A stretch of DNA of 64,000 nt, taken from positions 53,614,677 through 53,678,676 of the forward strand of contig CM048839.1 in assembly GCA_026545765.1 (NCBI GenBank). The letters are read 5' to 3'. The stretch comes from Plantago major (taxonomy: Eukaryota > Streptophyta > Magnoliopsida > Lamiales > Plantaginaceae). The notes below the pieces were generated by a model. It had not been told where the DNA came from and ran no database searches. It was given only the letters and a program-made list of their open reading frames with translations. Positions 50,546 through 62,710 of the stretch are shown piece after piece. Every line of letters begins with the position of its first letter. Within the stretch, counting starts at the first letter, position 1. Both the position numbers and the translations under genes were made by a program.

Positions 50546-51412
50546 ACACACGCAAGGTGTATACTGGACAGTGTTAATCTTGGTGTGTCAGGAACACGCA
50601 AGATACACACTGATATGCATAATAGCTCTCAGTGTTCTGATATGGTGTCCCGAGTACACAAGATTCAGCAGAATTCTGTTTCACAACATATTTCAGATTA
50701 GGTTTTGGCTTTATTCACTTACCTAACTGGTTCCACGATTTTAGTTGAGTATTTGTGCAGATATAACTAGGTTAGAATAGCTTGGATATTACAAGGAGAC
50801 CTTGGAAGATCTTGGATAGATTCAAGAAAGAAGATATTGCTTAGAACAAGGAGTAGAAGTCGATTAGGACTCAAATTACAAGCTGTGAAGATTATGACAA
50901 ATCAGATGTGCTCTGGACGTTTTTGGATGCTATATATACATCAAGAGCCCATCAAGATAGATACGGGAATCAAGCAAGAAAAACCGAGAGTTTATATATC
51001 TAGTAGATTCACGATTTCTGTCAACGTTTTCTAAGATTTTTCTATCTAGTTTTCTCTGTGTGATTCAGCGATTGATAGGTAGATTGGTAGAGGTAGCTCT
51101 TTACGTTTGCTTAATTGTTTTTCATCTAGAGATATTCGTAGAGAATAGATCTAGAGTAGTTCTTTATATTCATTATCAACATACGTATAGTGGATATTTT
51201 TCGCCATGAGGCTCGGTGGATTATAGAAATATAATATGCTAGAAACTTATCTCGTTGTCTTTTATTCCGCTGTTAATCCCTGTATTTAGGATAAGTTTCT
51301 GTTTCTGAATCTGTTCTTGTTTTATTGCTGTCTGCGATATAGTGTGTCGAACATACAAGAAAACTGCACTGTCAGAGTTCTGTGTTCTGGATACACCAAG
51401 TCGTAGATTATA
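50546..51412. other. Unassigned, LTR-like stretch
   Basis: No coding block. A TATATATAC word near 50930 followed by long noncoding leader-like sequence is reminiscent of a Copia LTR. Near its ends CTTGGTGTGTCAGGAACACG (about 50578) and, inward from the right, CTTGGTGTATCCAGAACACA (about 51404) are similar in inverted orientation. Element class undecided. Confidence 0.3.
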
Positions 51413-51449
51413 CACTACAAAAAAACAGCCGTATACATGTGCCGATCCG

Positions 51450-51860
51450 ACGGATAACAATTCCGTCTTCTTTTTGTTCGTCACAATGCTTCTAACGACG
51501 GATAATCTATCATTCGCTAAATAACGATGGATTTAGCGACGTATATAATGTTGACTTTTTAGAAACGGATATTATCTGTCTCTAAAAAGCCATTTTTTTT
51601 CTTTTTTTAAAAAATTAAAATCTGCTCTATTTAGCGACGGATAATTATCCGTCTTTAATTTTTAATTTTTAAATTATTTGAAAATTTAAAAATTTAGAGA
51701 CGGATAAATTATCTGTCTCTAAATATTTGAAAATTATTTGAAAATTTAGAGACGGATAAATTATCCGTCTTTAAACAGTGATGGATTTTGTGATGGATTA
51801 TGTTTTTCCGTCACTAATTCCGTTACTATTTTATCCGTCTCTAAATATCCAGTTTATTTT
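51450..51860. repeat. CACTA subterminal repeats, left
   Basis: Repeated AGAGACGGATAA-TTATCCGTCTCTAAA words in both orientations next to the left terminus. Confidence 0.85.
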
Positions 51861-52054
51861 TTTTTTTTAAAATTTTGATGCCCGTTTTTCATATTTCACC
51901 TGTTTCACATATATAATGTCCGATAATAAATTCAGAATAATTAAATGGTTTTAATTAAACAGAAATCATTCGACAAAACACAAATTATCCGTATTGAAAT
52001 GAAATATTTGTACATAGTTTAAAATAAGAAGTCAGAAAAACCATAAGTCCAAAT

Positions 52055-53240
52055 CTAACCATCAAGGGTGGTGGTAAATGCCATGATAGCCTGCATCTGC
52101 TGCTGAAGACGCTGGGTTTCCTCCTGTTGTCTAGCTAGCCGCTCTTCCATCTGTGCCTGTGCCAGTGCATGTGCTTGTGCCTCCAGTGCCTGTGCCTACA
52201 TATGTGACCGCACCAACTCCGAGACCTGCTCCTGTGTGAAAAATGGATTTCTAGATTGTTGGGATGTTGAGTAGCTAGGAGTAGCCACCAAAGGGCCAAA
52301 ACTCCCCAATCCATATACTCGGCCTTTGTTGTCCATTAGGTTGACGGCTAAGAAGATGCTGTTTTGTTCTTCAATTGTTAGCTCCCGACCCTCATTGGCG
52401 ATCCTACTCTCTACCTCAACCTGAAATCGTAAAGTGCATATATCATGAGTTACAGTTTTTTCAAAATAACTTGTACTACACAAATATGAACTTTAACAAA
52501 AAATAATGTACCGCAATAGTCTCGGACTTCCTTTCAACCTATGTGTCGTTCCTCAGCTTGGAAAGAGAGCTCATCCCCAGCCGACACCTGAAGAACATAT
52601 ATATGCAAACATTTAGCTAGCAACTCATTAAAGGTGTAGAAATTAAACACAAAACACATGTACGAATAAACTGACAAATCAGATGTACACTTACCGATTT
52701 AACGTAATCCGTAACAACAGCTCACGACCCAAAGTGGTGCCTGGCCACACCGGTACCATCAGACGACTCAGTCAGCCGGTTCTCTCTGTTCTAGTCCGCA
52801 ATCTGCTTTACATCAGCACGCTGCCAGTAGGCCTCCCAAAGCACCCACTCCTCCGGTCCACACCATAGAGGCTTACCGCCTCTTTCGTACAATCTTTTAC
52901 CACTTCTACCCTTGAGATCTCCCTCTTGCCTCTGATGATCTCACTGAGTTTATTGCTAGCCTCTGGAGGCCATAACCTGTTATCAATGTATAAGATACAT
53001 GAAACGCATATTAATTAGTATAGTACAACAATGATGTGACATAAATTATCTTAAGTTATGTTCTATATATACAAATGCATAATACTTACTTCGATATACC
53101 ATTCGGGAACAACACAAGCTGCCCATTCCACGTAGCTCCGTCCACAAGCTCGGTGTAGGGACAACCGTCATCTGGTAAGTTAGCCCAGACCGTAGTAGTC
53201 GAGCCCTTGCTCGAACTCGGTGGGGTCTCAGGAACAGCAG
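52055..53240 (-). pseudogene. CACTA second gene (Ptta/En/Spm transposase family)
   Basis: Minus-strand exon-like pieces: RGGKPLWCGPEEWVLWEAYW (about 52800-52900), RNDT-VERKSETIA joined in phase to VEVESRIANEGRELTIEEQN and NLMDNKGRVYGLGS (about 52290-52560), then a Gln/Ala-rich coiled-coil-like tail ending LDG and a stop at 52055. The KGRVYGLGS motif is characteristic of the plant Ptta/En/Spm transposase family, thought to bind subterminal repeats. In-frame stops occur in three places (near 52195, 52545 and 52795), so it is dead. Upstream pieces lie near 53100-53240, where the solo LTR interrupts it. Confidence 0.75.
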
Positions 53241-53254
53241 ACCGGCTGCTATGA

Positions 53255-54745
53255 TGTTGGTCCAGATAACGGCAAAGTAAAAGATTGGGGGGGGGGGGGT
53301 GAATAGTCTTTTAAAACTTTTGTCGATAAAACAGTTTCTCAGAAAGTTGGGTTACTTTCTGATACGTATAATCAAAATAGCGGAAGTCTTTCTGATAAGT
53401 GCACGTGCTCAGCAAGCTAGTAAAGTGTGTAAATTACTTTGCGAGTAAATAAAGGCAGAAAGTAAGTGCCGAAAGTAAATAACACAGTATCTTTATAGTG
53501 GTATCTGAAGGTGGCGTAATCCTTCAACTAATCCACTTCGGCCTATCTCAGACCTAGAATCCACTAAGACAAATAATTGAGTTCACCTTACAAATATCTT
53601 CTCTCGATTCCTAAACACACTAGGTTCCCAACCAAGTGTTCCCCCTGAGTTCTTCCCCGGCTTTCCCAGCCAATTACTTCCTCTACGTAGAACCTTTAAC
53701 CTTGAAGTTATTCCTTAGTTTCCCAAACTAATTACTTCCTCTACTCCACACCTTTTTCTGGTATTGGTTAAGAAGAGTTTATCAGATTGGTAGATTAATA
53801 ACTTCCACAGTTATGTAATACTACCTTCTAGAACAAGAGTCACTTAACACACTTGGACAGTGTGTGGTGATATGTTATTTTTTTGACCTAAGTCTATGTT
53901 CTTTGTTCAGGAGAATGAATAGTTCTTTGTTCAGGAGAATGAATATCTTAGCAAGTCGCAACAGTGCTTCAATTCAACTCCTTCACAACAGATATAGCTT
54001 GTTAAGGATCATGACACTTAGAACTTTCGTGCTACTTAGAATCAAGAGCCTGGTCACAACTGTAAGCTTTGAGTAAGTAGAGAAGGCTTGTATGGTTGAG
54101 TGTAAGATAAGAAATTCAGTCGCTCAAGTGTGTGTTTTCAAGCATTCTAAGTGGTGATATATATAGTTGAAAATCAAGCCGTTTGAATTACTATTCGTTA
54201 GGCTATTGAGATTCAAACTACAAACAATCCGTTGATAGTACTGCAGAACTTTTGTCTCTTTGTTCAGAGATAAAGCTTTTGCTCAGCGAGTTCTGCAATG
54301 GCATTAAATGCACTGTACTATCTTTTGTCCTATTGTGCAAACGGAACTATGCACGATTTCTGAGGCTGTGCACGTCGCTATCAGAAACTCCCAGCCTTTC
54401 AGAAACTAAGGAAAACATCATTTCTCCCAGAAACATTGTTTTCACTAAGTTATCTTTTGCATATGGTTTTTGAGGCACAATTCATTAGTCTTCGGTAATC
54501 TTGTGCAGTCTTCATATCTTCAGATAGTTGAGCTCTTTCTGCTGGATGCCTTCTTCATGGTTTCTTCAAGGATATAAAATTACATTCAGAGACCTAACAC
54601 CCAATACAAGATTTACTAGACTAATCATACTAAGTATACTTCCTCTTTTACAATGTTCAAGTGAACCAAGAGTACTAGATACCTTTCTGAACTAAGGTAA
54701 GTCATTATTGTGTACTGATCAAAACTAAACAAATATTTCCTAACA
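53255..54745 (-). mobile_element. Solo LTR of the Sire-type Copia family
   Basis: Shares start TGTTGGTCCAGATAACGGCA and end CCTAACA with the LTRs at 6071 and 19219 and aligns through most of its length, but is more diverged (1,491 bp versus about 1,650). A perfect 5-bp duplication TATGA flanks it (53250-53254, 54746-54750). Intra-element recombination has removed the interior. Older than, or from a different subfamily than, the full copy. Confidence 0.9.
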
Positions 54746-55288
54746 TATGACTATCATGACCCTCCCGCTCCTCTGACTCTGACCCTCCTGCTCGACTAAC
54801 CTCTGACTGGCTACCAATAGGCAACCTACTGCATGGGGGAGGACGGCAGGTGGGTTTCCTTTGTCGCAGCATCTGCAAAAATATGCAACAAATACAGGAA
54901 AAATGTGTTAATATACAACAACATGTAAAACATATATACATTTGACTCATAGTAAATCAAAAATACTTGGTATTATTAACAACTAACTAGTTATATACAT
55001 AATCTACCCTACATACATTCTTACTCATAATAAATCACAAAGACTTGGTATTATCAACAACTAACTACATATATACATAATCTACCCTACTCACATACCT
55101 TCGGCGTCCTCGTCTATGGTTAATTCTACATACTGGTCCAACTCGTGCAGCTATATGAACTCATTAGGAGCCTGTACATGAGTTTTTGCTTGTTCATCGA
55201 CAACCTCTTTTTGGTACGAGTTGGTAATCGAGTCGTCTTTCTCAACGTACTCCACTTTGGAGCGGTCATGTATAGGTATCGCAACTAA

Positions 55289-57924
55289 CTAGTCCGCCTT
55301 ATCGCGTTTCTTGCTTGTATATTCAAGAAACACCACTTGGCGTGCATGAGTCGGCAAGATAAATGGTTCGTACTTAGTACGGTACCTCCTCATATGGTTT
55401 ATATCAACTATTTCATACTGCTCATTCTTCTTCGTACCAAGTGGAGTAGGATCATACAAGTTAACATCAAACAGAAAGGTTATTTTCAAGGGCAAACCAG
55501 GATATTCAAGGCGCACTATTTGCTTCAGCTTCCCGTAGAAATCATACAAATCAGCTGCTTCTAAATCGTGCCCCCGACACACACCCCAGAATTTCTTGTA
55601 GCCATGGCCGTGTTAGAGTCAACCGTGTGGAACCTAAGGCCATTGACTATGTAAGATGAGAACGTGAAGACCTTTCTGTATGGTCCCTCTGCTAGAGCTA
55701 TTAAGTAAGGACATGTGACGTTGTTGGCAGGATCTCGGACATACTCCTTGAACCAATCTGGAAATTCTGATTCCAACTTCTCTTCAAGGTGTCCTTCAAT
55801 GGTATCATCTGCCATCGTTGGATTCTTCTTTTGGCAACGCTCTTTGAAAACGCTGTGGACATTATGATATGATTTATACTAGTTAGGATTATAGTGAGAA
55901 GTTCAATTTTAGCTGCTTTTAATAAGAAAGGTACTCACCCAACAAATATCACCTTATATTTGTCAACATCAGCACAATTCGTGAGGACATAATATTGATC
56001 TGCCTTCAGCTTCTTATTCGTCAGCCATTCTTTCTTAGCTTGTCCCATAGATCTCCCTGAGACCCTAAACATTGAAATGGCAACGTTATCATCCTCTTGA
56101 ACTTCGAATGTGACTGCGTTTCGAGACGGCCTAGATGCCTTTGTCGGGATGTGGTCCTCAAAGTAATAGGAGCAGAAGGTTGCAGTTTCCTCTCGAACGT
56201 ACGCATTGGCAATCGATCCTTCAGGTCTATCTTTGTTCTTGACATATTTCTTCAATTTTCCTAAGTACCTGTAATACATATTCAGGTAAGAAAGTGTAAC
56301 TAGGGAAAATTCAGACATTTTAAGTACATGATTGCAATTATTTTGCACCTCTCGAATGGATACATCCATCGATACTGAACCGGTCCAGCAAGCCTCACTT
56401 CATGTGGAAGGTGAACCGCAAGTGCTCCATAGAATCAAAGAATCTCGGTGGAAAGATACGCTCGAGCTTAGAATCAATGGTATGTTGCTTTCAAGATTTG
56501 CTAACAGTTGATCGTAAACCACCCTTGTGCATATATTCTTGAAAAATAAGCTCAGCTCGGTGAGAGCGATCCAGACAGGTTTAGGTAGCAGTTCTCGAAA
56601 TGCAACTGGGATAAGTCTCTCCATGAACACATGACAGTCATGGCTCTTTATTCCAAACATCTTTGTCCTCCTCAAATCCACACACCGCTCCAATTTCGAG
56701 GCGTAATTGTGGGGAACTTCAATGCCTTCACCCAATCAAACAGTATTGACCTAGATTAGGTCAATACGTCATATGCAGGGATACCATTCTCCCACAGCTC
56801 AATCAGCTCCTTGATTAGGGGTTGCAAGAAGACATCCAGCTTCATTGTCGGATCTTTTGGCCCAGGCACCAACACGGTCAAGAACATGAATGGTTCCTTC
56901 ATGCACTCACCGGGGGGGGGGGGGGGGGGGGGCCGGTGGTGCGGTGTGAGCATCACTGATCACTGGCCAACAAAAGTACTTTCGTTCACTTCCAAACGGG
57001 TTAAAACCATCCGTACAGAGCCCCAATTGTACACTTCTAGACTCGGCTGCAAACTACGGATATGTCTTGTCAAACTCTTTCCATGTTGGTGAGTCTAATG
57101 GATGCTCCATTCTACCCTCTGCATCTTCCGGGATTACTCTCTCCTTGTGCCACCACATTTTATCAGCACAAGCACTTGAAGCGTAAAACCTCTTTAAACG
57201 AGTTGCTAGAGGGAAGTACCACATTATCTTATGAGGGAGATTTTTCTTCTGGCGTTTCTTTGAAGCCCCCTCCTTGTAACGCTTGTAGCGGTCCTTACCA
57301 CAGAACTTGCACTTCAGTAGATCTACATCCTCCCCCAATAGATTATGCACATATTCGGACAACAGTCTATGGTTACCATAGGCAACCCCAACCCCCGCAT
57401 CTTTTTCTTCGCTTGGTAAAAGTTTGTGGGTACTAGGTTTGGTTCAGGGCAAAACTCCGATAATAGTTTTACGGTGTTATTGAAGCTCACTTTAGATTGG
57501 CCACCCTCGGGCTTACAACTCATTAGCCGAGACAACAAAGACAACACGGTGTGCTTCTCACACCCCGGCCAAATCGGCTTCTTCGCTAATTCCAACAAGT
57601 CAAAGAATGCCTGATCCTCGGGATTCGGTGGCTTCTCCACATCACCCTCGGTTCCAGTGGTACTAGTGTCCATAAACTCTGGGCTGGCAGCATTAAACAC
57701 CATTTCTTCGACCCGGTCATGAAAAGCATCAGATTTAGATGTACTTTGAGTTGCTCATTTTTTCTCTTCCTTCCACACTGCCTAAATTGCTCATATGACA
57801 TGAACGGTGTTGCTTCCTCACCATGATGATTCCATACCTCATACTGAGGCACAAATCCATTACGTTTCAAGTGCTTGAGTACCGTTGTAGGAGGAAAATA
57901 TTGTTTGTTTCTGCATTTGTTCAA
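55289..57924 (-). pseudogene. CACTA TNP2-type transposase
   Basis: Order on the minus strand: YEVWNHHGEE (57.85 kb), MVFNAASPEF and LLSRLMSCKPEGGQSKVSFN, CPNMCIIYWGRM...LLKCKFCGKDRYKR zinc-like motif (CxxC), KIMWYFPLATRLKRFYAS, RMEHPLDSPTWKEFDKTYP, CMKEPFMFLTVLVPGPKDPT, LDVFLQPLIKELIELW, then the DUF4218 block GIKSHDCHVFMERLIPVAFRELLP, RPEGSIANAYVREETATFCS, and a DUF4216 block ending LPTHARQVVFLEYTSKK. This is the TNPD gene that cleaves CACTA ends. Introns fit at about 56280-56330 and 55860-55930. Several frameshifts and stops are needed, and a 21-G run lies in the transposase core. Inactive. Confidence 0.85.
56912..56932. repeat. G21 homopolymer
   Basis: Twenty-one consecutive G on the plus strand, reading as poly-proline on the minus strand, at the point where intact TNP2 proteins have a short NLPPWMCMKEP segment. 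True expansion or sequencing artefact. Confidence 0.95.
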
Positions 57925-58814
57925 TTTGCAAGGGCACTTTAATAACCCCTGCTTACAGAAGCCGTTTTTGTAAGAGCAAATGCGATGAAGGCTTCAACCC
58001 CTTCCACAAAACTAGATTGAACTCTGTCATTAACAGTACGACAGTACATCCATGAACGATCGGGATTCAATTGGATGATTAACTTGACACGTCTGAATTT
58101 ATTAGATTTATAACTATACGCATTACGTATTGAATTTCAACTCAATTCCAATTCCTGGCTATAATTGCATTGTTAATTATAATACATTCCAAATTTCATG
58201 AATTCCATGTATTTTAGTTATAAAGTTTTTTTTTTATAAATTTCAAATTTCCATTACAATTACGAATTATAAATTAAAACAGTAGTAATTCTTTCTAACT
58301 TAATACGAGCCAATTATACTACAACCACCAAAATCACTAAATCTAAATGGTCTCCAAAAACTCATCCAAATCTCACTAATCCTACTACAAACATCAATTA
58401 AATACCATACATACTTACAAACATCCTAGCGTGATACTAACAAATTAATTTCACAATTAATCAATCAATTGCACAACCTGAAGCTTAACCCACTACTTAA
58501 TATAAGCTAAACTAGCTAGTAGATGAGTCTAAAAACATAGAATTGCTCAAAATTAGCAGAAATCCCAAATTTAGAAAAGTAAGGGTTTTAGATTAATACC
58601 TTCAATTATTGGAAAAATAGCCGAAGAAGGATGAAATTGAAGGGCCACCCGAGTTCCTTGTTGAACGAGCTTCTAAAAGTGTCCAAGATTGGTCGGAATG
58701 GTCGAGTTTTGATCGGAGTTGGATTTGGACGAAAATGGGGAAGAAGGAGCAGAGAAAAGAAGCATAATGTTTTGGGGAAAAAGAAGGGCGATCTGCCCGT
58801 TTTTAATACCAGTT
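57925..58814 (-). other. CACTA 5' leader region
   Basis: Between the TNP2 coding blocks and the right subterminal repeats. AT-rich, no separate gene seen; probably promoter and leader or intron of the transposase gene. Confidence 0.4.
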
Positions 58815-59130
58815 AACGACGGATGGTCTATCCGTCGCTACGTTAGTTTATTTAATTTTATTTTTTAAATTATTTTTTTAGCGACGGATAATCTATCCGT
58901 CGTTAAATTATTTCATTGTTTTAAAAATTCAATAGTCAACAAAATATAGCGACGGATTATTCTATCCGTCTCTAAATAGTATCCGTCTCTAAATAGTGAT
59001 GGATTCTATCCGTCGCTAAATAGCGACGGACACAACGACGGATAGAGAAACGCTCTATCCGTCACTAAAGTTTACCGATTGATCGCTAAAAAGCGACGGA
59101 TAGAATCCGTCGCTCCTTTCCGTCGCTAAA
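58815..59130. repeat. CACTA subterminal repeats, right
   Basis: At least eight copies of TCCGTCGCTAAA / TTTAGCGACGGA words in both orientations beside the right terminus. Confidence 0.9.
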
Positions 59131-59318
59131 TAGTATAATTCTTATATTGTGGAGTAGTAAATCTTATTTAATCTAATACAATATAACATTAAATCATGTT
59201 TATTATGTTCTCAATTTTTTTAAAAATATGAACGCAAGTGATTACTATTTTCATGTGAAATTTAAAATTCAGGAGGGAGAGAATATGAAACCGAACTACA
59301 GTAAAAATTCAAAACCAT

Positions 59319-61007
59319 TTGAAACTAAGCGCCAAAACCATTATGGGCAGTTGGCTATTCCAATATCTCCCGGATCATCCTTGGCTATTTCTCCATTCTC
59401 TCAACGAATCTGTTCGCCCAAGTTCTGCAGAACCTGCTAAAATTTTCGATATTTTACGAACTCCTGAAGGAGCCACCGGTTTAGAAATCTTAGGTACATG
59501 TAATGAATTGATTCTGTGCTCTTGCCATTTGTATACAGGGATAGAATTTTTTGACAGATTCTATCTAGTTTGCAATCCCACAACCCAGAATTATCATATC
59601 ATACCCATACCTGAATTATTTGGTATGCATCCTTCACGGTCATCGAAGTTCATTTTTGTGTTTTAAATTAGCAATTTAGCAGCATACTTGAGCTTTGTTA
59701 AATCGAGATAAAATTATTTTATATTGAGATCAATCGCGTTTATATTAAGATTGATCTTGATTTAAAACTACATATAATTTATTGATCAAATGGTTTTTTT
59801 TTCTCACACTTTGTTCTGTGTGATATAGGTACTGGTAAACGCAATGTTGGAGTGCATTTGGCATACGATCCATGTAAATTGTCGCCTTACTTTAGAATCA
59901 TATTAGTCACGAGGGAAAAGGCACCAGCTGGTGATAATATGGTTGGAATTGGATTTCAGATCTACTGCCAAGAAAACTATTATTGGTATAGTTGCTTTCG
60001 GTATTATGAGATCCCTAGGAATGTATTGTTTGAGAATGGGGTGTATTGGAACGGCAACATTCACTATATTAATGAAGAATTGGGAAAGAAATCTTACTAT
60101 TTTGTGATTGCGGATGAGAAGTTGAAGACTCTCTGCATGTGCTGCTGCCTTCTCTTCCAGATGGTACTGATCAAGATGTAAACAAACCGCAAAGGTATTG
60201 TTGTATCTTTTGTAATTTCAGACCTGAGCACGATTTGTCTTTGCCATGTTTTAGTTATATTGTTCGTTGCGAAAGATGTTAGATGGCTTTGTTTAGGGAG
60301 ATTCTGGTTAGTTAGTTTATTTCGATGGAGGTGTTTACCGAATTAAGCTAGATTAGTTATTTTTCAGTAGTTATAGTTGGTGTATATCTTCAAATCAGTC
60401 AATAGCTTAGGATTATCTAACATGTTTATTTCAAACATCGAATAACCTGATATAGGTTTTAAGACTAACAGTTACATACTTACATTTGATGTGTTTGTTG
60501 TACTATTGGCAACAAGTTACAATTACGACTTCATAGTTCATAGGTTGTTGTGTTTTGAATGTCGATTTGAATTTGGCGTATTTGACTTGATTCAACAGGC
60601 GCTTTGCACAGTCTGGAGGTCATTTGTATTTGCTGGATTGGCGATGGAACATAAATCCGTCATTTATCATATCTGATGTGATGGAAGACTATGCCAATTG
60701 GAATCCCTTGTACCGGATTCATACCGAAGAAATCCAGTCTGCATTGAGGGAGGCGGGACATAACAATGTGACGTACGGGGCAATTTCTGCCGTTCCATTA
60801 GGCATTGTAAGCACCAACAGTGATGATTTGTTTGAGATAGTCTGTAGAGTATCCAATGGTGTTGTGAGTTATGATCCTAGGAAACGGGCTGCAAAACAGC
60901 TCCTGCATTTGGAAGAAAGCAGTGCAACAAGAATTGCTGGTGGAACAGGGTTCACCAGCTGGCTTAATTTTGTTCAGTTAAGTGAAACTCTTGCACCAGT
61001 TGATTAA
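59319..61007 (+). pseudogene. F-box-associated protein (At5g07610-like), 5' truncated
   Basis: Three exons fit: about 59319-59632, 59829-60194, 60599-61007. Exon 1 has LEILGTCNELILCSC and FYLVCNPTTQNYHIIPIPE, exon 2 GVHLAYDPCKLSPYFRIILV and GVYWNGNIHYINEE, exon 3 RRFAQSGGHLYLLDWR and WNPLYRIHTEEI: the C-terminal F-box-associated domain of plant F-box proteins, which presents substrates to SCF ubiquitin ligases. The N-terminal F-box (about 45 residues, LPxDLLxEIL) is absent, and the CACTA end lies 165 bp upstream. In exon 2 the frame shifts by one base near 60140, between KLKTL and LLPSLPDGTDQDVNKP. A dead gene is most likely; a truncated expressed protein is possible. Confidence 0.7.
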
Positions 61008-61951
61008 CCCCGAAGAAAATAACAGGGAATGAGAGGAAATTGGAGTAGCGCGTCTAAAATCCCCAGGAATTATGTCGTTTAATCTATGTTATGCATACCG
61101 TAAACTTTTGTTTAGTTTGTGTTTTTTGGTATCTGTTTAAGATACTCCTTCACTGTTTTTTTCCTCTTCTGTATTGTACTTGTGTTTACACATTTGACTG
61201 ATGAGCAGATTATAAGTTTTCTTACTTATTCTTGCATATGCGAATCATGCTCAGATTCTTACCTAAAGTTGAAATTTGGGTCATTCCTTGTGTAAGACTT
61301 GAGGGACTTTGATGTATGAATCGTCATAGGATGGGATGGAAGCTATGATAGCGTCCCTGAGAGACCAAAGTTCAGAAAACTTCTCAGTCTAGAAACAACA
61401 GAATAAATTGGCCAATTGTCAAAAACATACAAGTCGTACCTGTTATCAAATATTTCAGGCACGACTTTGCATAAGTTGTCACCTTCAGTATCTGTATGCC
61501 AAAAAGGAAACTTATCGTCAGGATTGAATTAGATTACTTATCAATGCCACACTCTAGAGAACCTTGAATTGCAGCCTAAAAACATGCGTAATTACACAAA
61601 GTAGCAGCCCTCAAACTTAAGAGAAATAATCCCCCAGTATAAGAATTATGCCCCAAATGCATAATTATTTCCAGAAAGATAATAAAATCAAATATTTATT
61701 GAAGTTCAGAATTGGAGTCCAAGAACCTGTTCTTATAGCTGGTTCAACGCATAATTAAACAAGCATTAATATGAAAATGTAAAATGTAATAAACAGCTTT
61801 GCAAATGTATTGTATAAACTTGCTTATAGTAGGGGAGAAAATGTAAAATGAAAGTATATTTATTCAACGGACTTGGTTCGGAAAAAATGATGCTTACAAC
61901 ACGTCATAGAAATGGGCTTCTCTATCTGCTCAAAACGAAGTCCATTAAAAT
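61008..61951. other. Intergenic, nothing recognised
   Basis: Downstream of the F-box-associated gene. No coding block or repeat boundary could be supported until the duplicated segment begins. Confidence 0.4.
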
Positions 61952-62710
61952 CAACCCTTGGAAAACTGGAACAAGGCATGGATTCTTAGAATTCTGAGCC
62001 TCCACTGTCCTTCAAATAAGACATTCTAATTTTGATATTGGTTTCCTTAGCAAGCAAAATTAAAGGATCAATAACAACTATGAAGAAAGTGATTGAAATA
62101 TCAAAGGCATCCACAAAAGTTTCATCACAGTAATTACAAGTGATACTAACATCCAAACTATAACATTACAATCTGATAGAATTACTTTCAGATACTTCTA
62201 AATCAGGGACCTTGCTAAAACTGCTATTACAAAAGTCCTCATTGTCATATCTTCATGGATAGAAGCTGCTGTCCTCACAGTAGATCATCCAGAAAAGCGG
62301 GCAATACATGGGATTTAAAGACCCTACACGCTTAGCGGAAAGAAGCCATAGCATTCCAAACATACTTGCATTCACTGACATCAGTATGGCTAATACAAGT
62401 TGTGAGAGCACCTCTGCTTGTTCGGCCATAATCTGTTCATTTTCAATTATTCTTACTCGCCTTCAAAAAAAAAAAAAACCACCTGAATTAAGACACCGTA
62501 TATCAGTTCGATCATTAATTCAAGTAGTTCCCAAATCAAAGACAAAGCACACTAACAATGATTAAGCATCTGTGTCATAAAGTGAGAAACCATATAGAAT
62601 GCGATGAATTCAAGAGTGAAAGATTACGAAGACAACATAAATGGAAATTGGTGATACCTATTGAGTTAGGGTCAGTTGGCAGATGGATGAAAAATAACCC
62701 TGTAAAATCA
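61952..62710 (-). pseudogene. Duplicated gene 3' fragment, copy 2
   Basis: Partner of 47441-48210, differing by only scattered bases and small indels. The minus-strand exon-like frames ENEQIMAEQAEVLSQLVLAI and [15 protein letters not shown] are present with the same splice signals. Here the final exon carries an extra ATC codon (LAILMSVNAS versus LAIMSVNTS), which keeps the frame. Upstream the sequence continues into NGKHCDAQWFKESIEHQDGY (62.6-62.8 kb), the relative of the exon multiplied at 48-50 kb. Family not recognised. Confidence 0.5.

Larger units (their letters stand above)
51413..59154 (-). mobile_element. CACTA (En/Spm) DNA transposon, split by a solo LTR
   Basis: Left end CACTACAAAAAAACAG; right end, read inward, CTCCACAATATAAGAAT, a decayed CACTACAA. 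Both ends are packed with subterminal words TCCGTCGCTAAATAGCGACGGA and variants in both orientations (51450-51860, 58815-59130), the usual transposase binding array. Two minus-strand genes lie inside: a TNP2-type transposase (55289-57924) and a second Ptta/En/Spm gene (52055-53240). A Copia solo LTR sits at 53255-54745. No clean 3-bp target duplication was found, and the genes are damaged, so the element is inactive. Confidence 0.85.
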
